Notes under the pieces: generated by a model | Databases searched by the model: none | Seen by the model: only the letters and a program-made list of their open reading frames with translations | Told to the model about the DNA's origin: nothing | Assembly: GCA_021234155.1 (NCBI GenBank) | Contig: JAJEKV010000001.1 | Span: 36,750,826-36,814,825 of the forward strand | Direction of reading: 5' to 3' | From: Isoetes taiwanensis | Taxonomy: Eukaryota; Streptophyta; Lycopodiopsida; Isoetales; Isoetaceae | DNA: 64,000 bases | Program-made: the position numbers and the translations under genes | Shown: positions 33,643 to 44,719 of the stretch, in pieces | Numbering within the stretch: the stretch's first letter is position 1 | Layout of the letters: each line of letters starts with the position of its first letter

Positions 33643-35244
33643 GATAGTGTAGGGGTGCATGTAATATTGTGCATGGAGTTTCCTTAGTGCATGTGATATT
33701 GTGCATATAATATCTGTGCATGGAGATTCCTTAGTGCATATGAATCATAATAGAAAATGGTAGTAGAGATAAAAACAAGCTATTACATTCGAAGTCATAA
33801 TATTAAGTGTGACATAATACCATGATAGATAATAGACAAATAATAACACATTTAAGAAACAGAAAACATTAGTTCAAGACCAAATCTGAAAAGAACAAGT
33901 GCAGCAACAAAACTAAGAATTTAGAAACATGCTAACAATGACAAGACGACCATCATGGAAATTTCTGTTTCTGTAAATTTTTTGCCTATAAAATGAACCA
34001 CCCGGGAAGTCAAATCACAATAAATAACTGATACCTATCTTCTTCAAGCTACGTATTCCATATACTGGATACAATTGGTTATCCAAGACAATATGTACTA
34101 AGGATACCGCTTGGAAAACAAAGCATCTTCATGGCTTTGATGGCTTTGCAGATAAGCTTGTACTTCCCACAAGAAATGCTTCAGTCTCTTCCTGATATAG
34201 ATATAGTTATTCACTCACTTACTGAGAGCAGCAGTTGTAGAAGCCATCATTTTAAACACAGTTCTAACATTCTGTACAAATTTGCCATTTAGACATAATC
34301 AGTCATACTCGTTTGCTCTCCTAGCCATTTCGGAACTTGTATTGTAACCCATGAACTAGAACCAGTAACCTCCTTGCATGAACTGGAAGCTCTGGTCGCC
34401 AGAAATGAGAGCAGATCTAGTTTCTGAAAGCTGGTAGTTTCCTATGTTTTTTGCGTAACAGGAATGTTTGCTGACATTTTTCCACCTCCCCATCCAGTAG
34501 CAGGGGTTGTTAATATTTTAAGGATGCAGGTAGTGGTAAGCCAGCAAGAGGTCCCTCCTGTCTATTTCACAAATGAAAACAGCAATTAAAGATGTGAAAA
34601 ACATTGATGGCAAAAACATGGATTCAAAGAAAATACAGATGAGCCAGAAACTAAGGTGGATCTTATGAGCTCGTTGAAATCAGATGCACGATTCATATCT
34701 GATGCTTCCATCTCACACCATACGGCATTTCATTTTGTAATCTGCCTAAAACTTCACACCAATCAAATCTTCAAACGCAGGATCAAATTACACTAGATAC
34801 GCTTCTATAGACAATCCAAGAAAAAGTAAGATGAAGATGGAGATTATGCTCCAAAGAAACATTCAGAAACTGCAGCTATTGAGAATCTTATATACTACTA
34901 ACCTCTTGAAAGAATTTCCTCAGTGCTGAGGTAATCCGGCCTTCCCTAAGCAACGATTCCTTAAAGAAATAACTATGAAGGTAGCTCAAGGCAAGTAAAT
35001 TTTGCATTACTGAACTGAATATCTAGCATCAGAATCGTCTGGCCTTGTTTCAAAACGAGACATAACAGAGCTTTCCTCTCAAGGAAAAGCAAACTGAACC
35101 ATCTCTACAGCCCGATGCAGAAGAAATGGGATCGAGCATGTCCGTTGCCTACAACATCATCCATAGACTGCTCGTGCATTTAGCTTGCCAGCATTCCGAC
35201 ATCTGGCCCCTTTCTTCTTCAATACCTTCCCTTTGCCTTTTTTT
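33643..35244. other. No gene recognised
   Basis: Begins with a duplicated phrase (GTGCATGGAG(T/A)TTCCTTAGTGCAT at about 33670 and 33717). The remainder is intron-like and AT-rich, with no long frame or motif on either strand. Confidence 0.4.
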
Positions 35245-35514
35245 TCATTTGCCCCACTGGAGCCTTGTTGCAGACTGCAATTGTGAAGCTAAAATTTCCA
35301 AATTAATTCCAACACCAAGATGTCCACATTTAAACTCCACTGCCACCTCGCTGCTCGCCTCATCGTGCTCATAATCCTCGCGAACTGTGGAAGCCGTAGC
35401 GAGGAGGAAACTGTAGGAAATGATCTCTGTATTCTCCTCTAAATCCCCTTCTCCACGAACCCTAAAGTTAACCCTAAAGTTGAAAGCCTCGTTGCTTGCA
35501 TGGCCTTCATAAAA
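35245..35514 (-). CDS. Open frame without ATG, possible exon
   Basis: On the minus strand 89 codons stay open, with coding-like wording such as ATASTVREDYEHDEASSEVA and VEFKCGHLGVGINLEILAS. There is no ATG in the frame before it, and the final residues (TRLQWGK, stop) may be read-through past a splice site. It could be a real internal exon or a captured piece. The family is not recognised. Confidence 0.3.
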   Translation of the reverse strand, partial: FYEGHASNEAFNFRVNFRVRGEGDLEENTEIISYSFLLATASTVREDYEHDEASSEVAVEFKCGHLGVGINLEILASQLQSATRLQWGK

Positions 35515-35616
35515 TTAAATTAATTAAGTTTTTAATTAAGTTTTTAAGGAACAAAAACATGCAAGGCAAAACCATTGCAAAACCATAGATAAAATGCCAT
35601 TCAAATATGAGAATCC

Positions 35617-36200
35617 AGTGTGCACTCTAGATATATTGATTAGTATGCCTCGTGCAATACGCCCATGAAATCATATAAAAACCATGCCAAAAAACGTATA
35701 AAATCACAAAAAAAACCCCCTGTTATAATGCTAGATACGAGCTAACATTAATTATCACAACCATTGGATCCAACACATTTAAATTAAAATCCCCGTTAAA
35801 CCCCCTTTGGTTTGGGTGCATATTCACACGGGGGGTGACTCCAGGCAACGAGAGATGTTGGATAGGCATATTCACCCCTTATTCCTGAATCTACACCGTA
35901 CGTAAAGTTCCTCGTTTGTGGGGTATGCAAGTACAAAATTTGCTATACTGTATAACAAGATTTGCAAAATACTATAAGATTTGAAGCAAAATACTATATG
36001 GTGTTGATTTTGTACGTGCAAAATATAATAAGGGCTCTCGCTGCCCTACGTCACCCCCCGTGTGAATATGCACCCAAACCAAAGGGGGTTTAAGGGGGAT
36101 TTTAATTTAAATGTGTTGGATCCAATGGTTGTGATAATTAATGTTAATGGTAGTGTGTTGGTTGTTATACTAAAAAAAATTTTGGGCCCTTCGGGCCCTG
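35617..36200. mobile_element. Foldback element, copy 2
   Basis: Arms are 35743-35854 and 36033-36146. The left arm starts TAACATTAATTATCACAACC and the right arm ends in its complement. Its own version of the variable word is GGATCCAACACA, complemented as TGTGTTGGATCC. An outer left part begins GTGTGCACTCTAGATATA (35619). The right end is a GGGCCC-TTC-GGGCCC hairpin at 36184-36198 followed by CTGA-like bases. No gene. Confidence 0.85.
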
Positions 36201-37674
36201 AAAAAACAAAACATATATAAAAACATGTAAAACATGCAAAACATGTAGCAATATGTAATATCTAATATCTAGCATTATAACAAAAAAAAAAAAAAAAAAA
36301 AACTAATATGAAGCCTGAGTAACTATAATATTATAGCATAATGTAACTTAATTACATACGCTTTAAAAAGCATATTATTTAAAAATTTATTAAGTCATTG
36401 AAGACAACAAGAGTATTATAGCAATTTTGAAGCACTCAAAATAGATAGCGGCTTAAGATACGATATACATCTTCGTTGATTTGCCTATCAAACGATGCGC
36501 ATTGCAGGCGGTTAGCCTATTTACTTGTGCACGTAAACCCAACCAACCAACCAACCATAATAACACATCAATAGGGTCTTCGCCATGCGCGGTGGTGGTT
36601 CTTGTTGATGGTAAGGGGACTAATTGAACTTGATCTTCATTTATTGGATTCTCTGGTATAGTAATGATGTTTGGATCAACATCATGTTGACTTCAGGCAT
36701 CAAAGAAATGTCATGTGGAATTGATGGATTGAGAGATTCTATAGTCTGCATGAACGTAAAGGAAAGAAATTGGTTAGATTGATATTAATTTAGAAAATAG
36801 AATTTTACTAGTGAAATAAATTTGAATCAATAAAAGCTTTTGACACTGATATGCTCTACAATAATGTTTTATTCACAAACCTTTAGTAACAAAAAAAAAT
36901 TGAATCAAATAAAAGCTTTAGACATTGATATGCTCGACAATAACGTTTTATTCACAAACCATTGCATGAAAGACAACAACATCAACGTTACTCTGCAGTA
37001 ACAATTGGTGAGGTTCATAAAGAACCAGTGACACTTTCTCACGGGTTGCCTGGCTTTGGTTTAACAAGTGAAGAGAATCGGCCAGTTTGGTGATGTGGAG
37101 TAGGTTTCCGTATGATCGGTGAAGCGAGATCAAGGATAGAGGTTTTGAAGCAAGCTTTTCTTTGTGTTAGCATTCCACGTGTTGTTACTTCAGCCTACTG
37201 GCTATTTCTCTTTCACAATGAAACCATTGTTTATCGATCCATATGATTTTGGATGCTCCATATGGCCTTCGTTTGACCGACCGCGACGACTAATTTAAAG
37301 CGGCATGGAATAATCCGCCTGTTGTGTGCACAAGAATCCATTTGTTGATTGAAGCTAAAGGCTGGTTGCTATGAATAATCCAGCAGGCCAGGAATATCCA
37401 AGAAGTTGGAAGCAAACAGAGGGCCTAAAACTCTAAACTCTTTTAGAATCTGCAACAAATCTTAGAACAGACAAAGTGAAGGAAACAAAGGCGGGTTTTG
37501 TAGCATTGCATTGTAGAACCAGAAAACCAATATCTTGTAAAAAATACCATTATATTAACTGAAGAAACATTAAAAAAACAAATACCTTTGTAAATGTGAG
37601 CAAAAAATCCATCTCGTGATAACCTTCCATCAGCAAGCATCCACTCCGGCAACAAGAATCCAAGAGGGCAAGTA
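36201..37674. other. No certain gene
   Basis: Contains a 20-base A run at about 36283-36302, a short CAAC tract near 36540, and a duplicated AT-rich phrase (AATAAAAGCTTT-GACA-TGATATGCTC) at about 36830 and 36907. A minus-strand open frame at 36948-37133 (GNLLHITKLADSLHLLNQSQ) may be an exon but is unassigned. Confidence 0.4.
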
Positions 37675-37755
37675 CACATGCACATGCACATGCACAGTAC
37701 ACATGCACATGCACATGCACATGCACGTGCACATGCACATGCATACACATGCGCA
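37675..37755. repeat. (CACATG)n microsatellite
   Basis: Imperfect CACATG repeats, interrupted by CACAGTA and CACGTG words. The same hexamer, on the other strand, forms the tract at 52538-52584. Confidence 0.9.
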
Positions 37756-37835
37756 GTGTTCATGCACAAACATGCAGAGAAAGACAACAACCCTCGGATT
37801 GTTTCAGCCAACGAAAATTAACGGCCCATAAAGGG

Positions 37836-38436
37836 TGCACTCTAGAAATACTATTTAGTACACCTCAATGAATACAACAACGAAATCATAGAAAAACCAT
37901 GTGAAAAAGCGTATAAAAAACAAAAAGTAACCCCCTGTTATTATGCTACAATCAACACACAACTACCATTAACATTATTATATTACACCATTGCATTTAA
38001 TACATTTAAATAAAAATCCCCCTTAAACCCCCTTTGGTTTGGGTGCATATTCACACGGAGGGTTACTTCGGGCAACGAGAGCCTTTGGATGGGCATATTT
38101 GCCCTTTATTCCAAGATCTGGACCGTACATAAGAATCCTCGTTTGTGGGGTATGCATGTACAAGTTTTTGTATACTGTATTTTAAGGTTTGCAAAATACT
38201 ATAAGGTTTGAGTGAATGTACTTAATGGTGTTAATTTTATACATGTATTGTAAATATATTTTTGGGGCTCTCGCTGCCCTACGTAACCCTCCGTGTGAAT
38301 ATGCACCCAAACCAAAGGGGGTTTAAGGGGGATTTTTATTTAAATGTATTAAATGCAATGGTGTAATATAATAATGTTAATGGTAGTTGTGTGTTGATTG
38401 TTATATTAAAAAAAATTTTGGGCCCTTCGGGCCCTA
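37836..38436. mobile_element. Foldback element, copy 3
   Basis: Perfectly symmetrical arms of 136 bases (37948-38083 and 38266-38401), starting ACAATCAACACACAACTACC on the left with its complement at the right. The variable word is TTTAATACATTT/AAATGTATTAAA. The outer left part begins GGGTGCACTCTAGAAATACT (37836). The right end is the hairpin GGGCCC-TTC-GGGCCC (38420-38434) followed by TAA. No gene. Confidence 0.88.
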
Positions 38437-39779
38437 AGTAAAGCAGGAAGAAAATGGGAAAATCTTCCACTAACATTGAGAAATGAAGAAACATCCATTC
38501 AGCACTATTACAAGTTCAAATACCATATTTATAAATTCTTCCTTTTTTTCATCTTTTTATTTGTTGCTTGAGTGCTAGGAATCTTTAAGCAAAATCGAAA
38601 TGTTTACATGTCTCAAAGAGTCATTTAAATGGATTTCTACAGGTTTCATTTGGTGACTCAAAGATTCAGCCATCAGATTTCACTGTGCTGAACACGTATT
38701 TGACCATCTTATTTGGCCCCATTAAAGAGGCAACACTAAGCCATCACTATAAGCCCGTATAACAATATAATGCCATTATAAGTAAATAGTCGTTCTTTTG
38801 GACACCACCTTCACTCCAAGCATCGTTAACAGCTCAAAGGTCGATAGTGCATAAGATAGCATGGGAATCACATAAGAGGCCTATGTCTACAAAACCTGAA
38901 TAATTATTACAAGCATTTTAAAAGCGCAAACAAATCAATATGATTTCACACCTCTAAGATGAGAGGGTACAAAATTGGCGAATGTATCTTGTCTTAGAGA
39001 TAATGTTTTCCTTTTCTCTTACAAAGCTTTATGAAATCTTTTATTTAAGCAACCCCCGAAAGGCAAAGTGTATATTCCCATCAATCTGTACTAGCAATCG
39101 AGAATATTTTGCACATACCTCTAAAAAGACGCAGATTCGAGAAGACTAAGTTCTAAAAACGGACTAAGTTCTAGAACAGTGAGAGAAAGAAAAACCCAGA
39201 TGCACAATGGTTAAGCTTATTCTTCTTGCCCTGTTGTCATAGACCATGCTTCATGGAGCATATGATTGAGAAGACCTCTCACAAAGACCGCAGAGTACCC
39301 CGCATCATTAAGGCTAAAGGAAACAGGGGAAAAACATATTGCATGAGAAACCGAGAGCAAGAAAAAGCAACTCACGCTTCTTTTAGAGCCTTTATCTTCT
39401 CCGGATCAGTTTTCGTTCATGTTTTTCTACATTCATGTCGATAATGTAGTACGATGCCTCCCTGTTCCCATTCTTCCACGCAATAACTCTGCGTCAACTT
39501 ACTCTAATATGGAGGAAACGAAATAGGAAGCTACCTTGTTACCAATGTATTCGGCTCCCTAAGGCATTCTCTGTAATTAGAGCTTCGAAAACAGTAAGAG
39601 CTTAAGCAATCACGGATGTATAAGTAAGAGGATGTTTAATGACTTACATTTGGTATTTGTTTGCAATATGGGGCGGATTGCGCTAGGGAATGGCAAGAAG
39701 AGCTTGAATTTCGAGCAAATAATCGTAACATGGGCCACCTCGGAATGAGAACCGACAAATTTCCGCTTGATCTTGCCCT
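38437..39779. other. No gene recognised
   Basis: AT-rich sequence. The open frame at 39226-39444 has no known motif. Confidence 0.4.
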
Positions 39780-39980
39780 GTGCTGATGTTCCTGTTAATG
39801 ATTCTCCTGCTGAGGAAACTGAGGAAGAGAAATCTGAGAAGCCTGCCAAAGAAAAGAAGGCTAAAACTCTAAAGCAGAAGAAGCCTAAGGCTCCCAAAGA
39901 GAAGAAGCCCAAGGCCCAAGATCAAGGCTGCAAAGCCTGCAGCAAAGCCCAAGCCAGCTGCTGCAGCAGCGAAAAAAGAC
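39780..39980 (+). pseudogene. Linker histone H1 fragment, frameshifted
   Basis: The plus strand reads ADVPVNDSPAEETEEEKSEK, then a Lys/Ala/Pro-rich tail (KAPKEKKPKA). After a one-frame shift near 39920 it continues KIKAAKPAAKPKPAAAAKKD. This is the N-terminal tail of a plant linker histone. The globular winged-helix domain that should follow is absent and the sequence before 39780 is unrelated, so it is a short, broken fragment, probably moved here by a transposon. Confidence 0.65.
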
Positions 39981-40470
39981 ATGCAAGGACATGATCATCA
40001 CAAGATAGAAGGATGCATAATTGTGAAGCGTAACCACAGTAGTACCCATTCCCAACAATTGACCAAGGATTTGGGCATTCAAGCATTGAATTGCCGATAA
40101 TATTTCCCCGCTTTAATCCACCACCCGGAGGATCACAATATGGCCGACCACTTTGCAGATTTGCGTTGCATGCATGACCCATTTCTCTTACAACGAAATT
40201 TCATCCAGGAGTATGAGAAATTCCAGAACCTGCAATTTCGAACAAGCGTTTGGCCTGTCGCTTTGAAGGAAGGGGCGGCGTGCAAATTTTCTTACCTTCC
40301 AAATCTTTTCTTGCCTGCTTTCTTCCTAACCCTAAAATAACCCTAAAACATATGGCACGATGCTTGCATGCAAAACTTTGTAAATGGCAACTAAAATAAA
40401 AAGAGGGCTTTTGTTGTGAGCCCTTGGATGTTGGACCATTGAAAAAAAAAAGCTAAATCAACGACTAAGA
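39981..40470. other. Cys-rich minus-strand frame; otherwise no gene
   Basis: On the minus strand, 39990-40182 encodes a Cys- and Gly-rich stretch with RPYCDPPGGGLKRGN and LECPNPWSIVGNGYYCGYA, like a secreted small domain. I cannot place it in a family. The remainder is unassigned. Confidence 0.3.
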
Positions 40471-40600
40471 AATGGTGCACTCTAGATGTACGCATTAGTA
40501 CATCCATTTGAATACGTCATGAAATCTTAGGAAAACCTTTGTGAAAAGCGTACAAAAACACAAAAAAAACCCCCTGTTATTATGCTACATATGAGCTTAT
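40471..40600. repeat. Left-only remnant of the foldback family
   Basis: The bases beginning AATGGTGCACTCTAGATGTA and ending ACCCCCTGTTATTATGCTAC match the outer left part of copies 2 and 3, but no inverted arms follow. Confidence 0.75.
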
Positions 40601-42872
40601 AGATTTATTCTCAAAATCATAACTTAAACATATCTAACACGAATTACGTTCTAATAGTGCAAATCTATGGAAGAAATGTGTAATTTGCCATCTCGATATA
40701 TTTAAAAAGTCAATTTTTCTGTCAATTGCAAAATCGGTTATCATTTTCTTTTTCATATTCTGAAAAAGCAGTGTGTACTTGATATATTGTTTGTGAGGGA
40801 GTTTACTAGGTGGATCTACCTGCAGACAAACAACATCATCCTTTTAAGTAAGATAGTGATGATTATTATGGAAGCTTTGGGTTGCTTATTAGAGATGGAT
40901 GTTAGTAGTTAAAAGCTCAAAGGAATTTGGAGCGCTAACCATTTGTTTATATATATGCAGCAGAGTAAAAAATAATTCTCATCATGAACTGGAAAACAGA
41001 AATCAGACAGCATTATGCTTACAGCTACGAACATAGTCTTCATTTGGATGAGAAAGAACTACAGCAGGATCTTCCTCGGAGAAGTTTTAATACTAAGCAT
41101 CACCCATTGTTGTAATAAGGAGGCTACATAGGACGTAGGCAAGTTATTCTTGTTCATAGGGGAAGTTTTTAAAGCTTTCAGGGTTAGGGTATTAAAGAAT
41201 GGCTAAAGTTCGCCAAATGGCGATTTTTTAGACCTTTAGTCAAATTTCATGGCTAAAGTTAATAAAGGTAATTTCTTAAGATAAAAAATAATTTAGCCAT
41301 TCCAAAAAGGGGGAAATTATGGATGCCTAGGATTTAGCCGGAATTGGCTGCAACGTGGCATGCTGAATCGCCTTCTCTGAAGCTAATTGAGCGCATCCAA
41401 ATCAATTCAAATAGCCATGCCGAATCTATAAAAGGGCCTGTTTCATTTAGGTATCGTTGTTACCTACCTCAATCATGCTTTGACGGATATTGAATTTGAA
41501 TCTATAAGTTGTTTAGGTCAAACATTATGAAGAATGTTATATAATGAGCATTAATAGTGACCCTGAGGAACTCCGTGCATTAAGTTAGCTATTTGGATGC
41601 ATTTGACTCCAACTTAAATATGATATTGTTTGTTCCTTATGAATTGTACTTTGAAGGAATACACCTATTATATTTGTTGTGTTGGAAACTGCTTCCATGC
41701 CGTGTCACGAGCTGTTCATAGTCAGAAGTATGTCCATTCATTGACATAGCCAGACTATTTATTTGGAATGTTGGCTTGGGAGCGAGTTCTACTTCCCGCC
41801 TACTATCATGGGCTTTAAAACCCACAATCCCACAATTGCGGAAGTTACTCCTTGGAGATGGACATTAACAGTTTTCAAAAGCTTAAGAAATAATACCATA
41901 TTTGCTGAGCTTACTCCTTGAAGATAGACCTTAGGACTTCTCACAAGCTTTAAGAATACCATACATGCTTGCAGATCATCTTCTAAGCTTTAGAAATACC
42001 ATATGTGCTTGCCCATATCTTTTGTTATGGCAGGTAAGTTTCTTTAATCATATCTTTAAATAGATTTATGGCAATTTGAGAAAGTGCTCCAGCTTGATCA
42101 TCCTATGGAAATGCACTTGCTTGATTTAAACATATTTATTGGAGTTTTAACTTTTATTTCTACCAACAGTTGTGTATGCAATCATTGACAAGTGAAGATT
42201 ATCATGTATCCTTCAACCGAAGGGTGCAAGATAATCCATGATCCAATTAAATTTACCTTGTTGTACAGCCAGAAAGAAAAAGAAAAGAAAAGAAAATAGA
42301 AGAAAAAAGCTAACCAATACATCACTAACATCTCTTACGTTGAGCATATAAAACTAGCAAACTTTGATTCTCTATTACATCTCCACTTTCCTATACGAAT
42401 ATCCAATTTGAGGCATACTCTAAGAGATGTTAGCCTAATTCCCTATTACATCTCCACTTCATTCTATATGAATTTCCACTAATCTTGGCACACTCTAAGA
42501 AATAGCCACTCCAACTCCACTTATTAAAAAATTTAATCCAAACATATCGCTCGACGGGGTTTGTGCATGTGTCATTTGTTCATGTATTATTCAAATAACA
42601 TTGTAAATGATCATATATTATTCACATAAAGTTGTAAATGATTCTAAAATTGTTTTCATAATGTGATTATTGTACCAACATCTAGTAAGGAAAGGAGCAA
42701 TGTGAAGATGACTCTACAAGTTGTACTAAACACAAAATGTTGTTATATTCTATTAAATGAAGAAAAAACTACTCTGCCTCTAAGCGAGTTGACCTTCTTT
42801 GTCAAATTTTTATCCCCCTGCCCATAAGCCCACAATGTCATTCTTATTAGGAATGTACACTTGAGTTATAGG
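40601..42872. other. No gene seen
   Basis: AT-rich sequence with local repeated phrases, for example CTTACTCCTTG(G/A)AGATGGAC-type words at about 41845 and 41908, and TCCCTATTACATCTCCACTT-type words at about 42370 and 42440. No coding motif on either strand. Confidence 0.4.
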
Positions 42873-43680
42873 GCAATGCAACCTAGCCTGCTATAGGTCC
42901 CCAGTAGCCGCGCTCAGCAAGGACCTCCCTCCACTTTGCCACTGACCCCGTTATGTTGTGCTCAGTCACTCCATAGCCTCCTTAGCCAGGTGGGCTCTAT
43001 GCACAGGCCACATATTAATGGGAACTAATGGGTCTAAACTAGGAGCATCAGCTACTAATGGCTACTAGGTCTCTACCCCCCTTCCCAATACACAAGAGGT
43101 GCACTATGCGATCAACCACATCATATCAACATAATCTTGATAATAAATGAGAATAACAACTAATCCTAATTACATACATCTAACTTATAGTTAGGGTTCA
43201 TTGATTAGGATCCATGTTTTGTTTTTAAAACACAACATGCAACTCAACTAGAACCTACTCGAAATACCTACTCCTGACGCGCTACCACTAGCTCCCTAGT
43301 TCTCCATCTCTAGCAGGAGGTTCGAGAAGGTGATCCTCCTCTGCTGCTGCAACTCATGCTGTCGAAAACGATTTTCGAATCGGAGCTGTGATCGCAAACG
43401 ACTGGGTCTGAGGTTGATGGGAGCCAAAGGTGGCTAGGGTTTAGGGTTTAGCCTTTTATATGTTAGAGTTTATATGAATGCCACTTGGCTCCTGTAGGTG
43501 CGTCTATGTGTCGATTTGCCTATAAGGGAGGCCATGTGAAAATGGCTTCTTACCTTAGATTGGCCAAGTTATGTAAATAACTTAGTCATCTCCCCACATT
43601 GGTCTATTGATGTAGAATTTTATGGTGACATGGCCATAAAATATATATATTTATACCGTATATTTTAAGGGAACGTCACA
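42873..43680 (-). mobile_element. LTR fragment (minus)
   Basis: On the minus strand this starts TGTGACGTTCCC at 43680, the true LTR end, and matches about the first 830 bases of the LTR at 54310, including the CATATAAAAGGC promoter area. It stops near 42873 at the AGCAGGCTAGG word. The rest of the element is missing. Confidence 0.85.
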
Positions 43681-44719
43681 GCCTCTTTTAGAGCCTTCTT
43701 CCAGCAATACAAGCCAATCCAGTCCCTTTCCCAAGGATACATGCATCTCCACATAAGGCTTTAAGTTATAGCTCTGGAATGCTTGCTTCCAAAACCACAA
43801 AACATGAAAGAAAACTTCCTTTACACATCCTGGCAAACACGCACCGTCCCCAACGTCCCCTCTAATTTTTTGGAGTCTAATCAGGGAGATCCAACAGCAT
43901 GCAACAATTCAAAGACCAAAGCAATTCAGAAACCACAACTAGAAGGCCACATGTGCGAGACTTACCGAAATAAACCATATCAACCTAATTTTAAATGCCA
44001 CCAAATATTTGCTCATCCTTTAAAACAAACTACAAAAAGATCTATTGCAAACCTTATGTAACCTTATGGCTCACCTTGATTATATCTAGTAATAGCTAAA
44101 GTGTATAAGCATATCTAGGACAAGTATCTCGTATCCCTACGTGATAATCATGGATATTTGATTATAAGCCACATTCTGTTGGCATTGACATCAATAGCAA
44201 AGGCTTGATAATTATGTCAAACATCTAAAAACACTTCTTCCAATACAACATTACAATACCTTCGAAACAAATTTCTACCCACCTCACATCACTACACCTT
44301 TTACCTGCCGGGCAACACCCAAAGCGGAAGCACCTTATTCCTTTCTTAATGTTCACATATAATAGACAAAAAATTTACAGGATTTGTATATTTTATAAAG
44401 TAATTCTTCAACCAACACAATTCTAGTGTCCCCACATAGCAACATCCCCAGTCTCAGATGTCAGAATTCTACTATGAAACTAAATCTGATGGCTTCCATT
44501 TGACAGATTTTGGTTCTGTAAGCAGAGGCCTGCGAGATCATCCATATACCAGAGTTGGTTCTGTAAGCAGAAATCAGTTATCCAGTGAAGAAAAGTTCGA
44601 CGTATCTTCACCAGTATGAGAGCAAATTTAGTGGCTTCAACCATCATAATGAAGCATAATTTTTCTCAGCACTATTGGCACATAGGGTGCTGGCAAAATT
44701 GGCATTTGACAGTGTGGGG
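43681..44719. other. No gene seen
   Basis: Spacer downstream (3') of the AIM24-like gene. Short open frames on both strands show no motif. Confidence 0.4.

Noticed and set aside
37443-37831. Open frames full of His-Met, Cys-Thr or Cys-Ala repeats
   Set aside because: They are translations of the (CACATG)n microsatellite.
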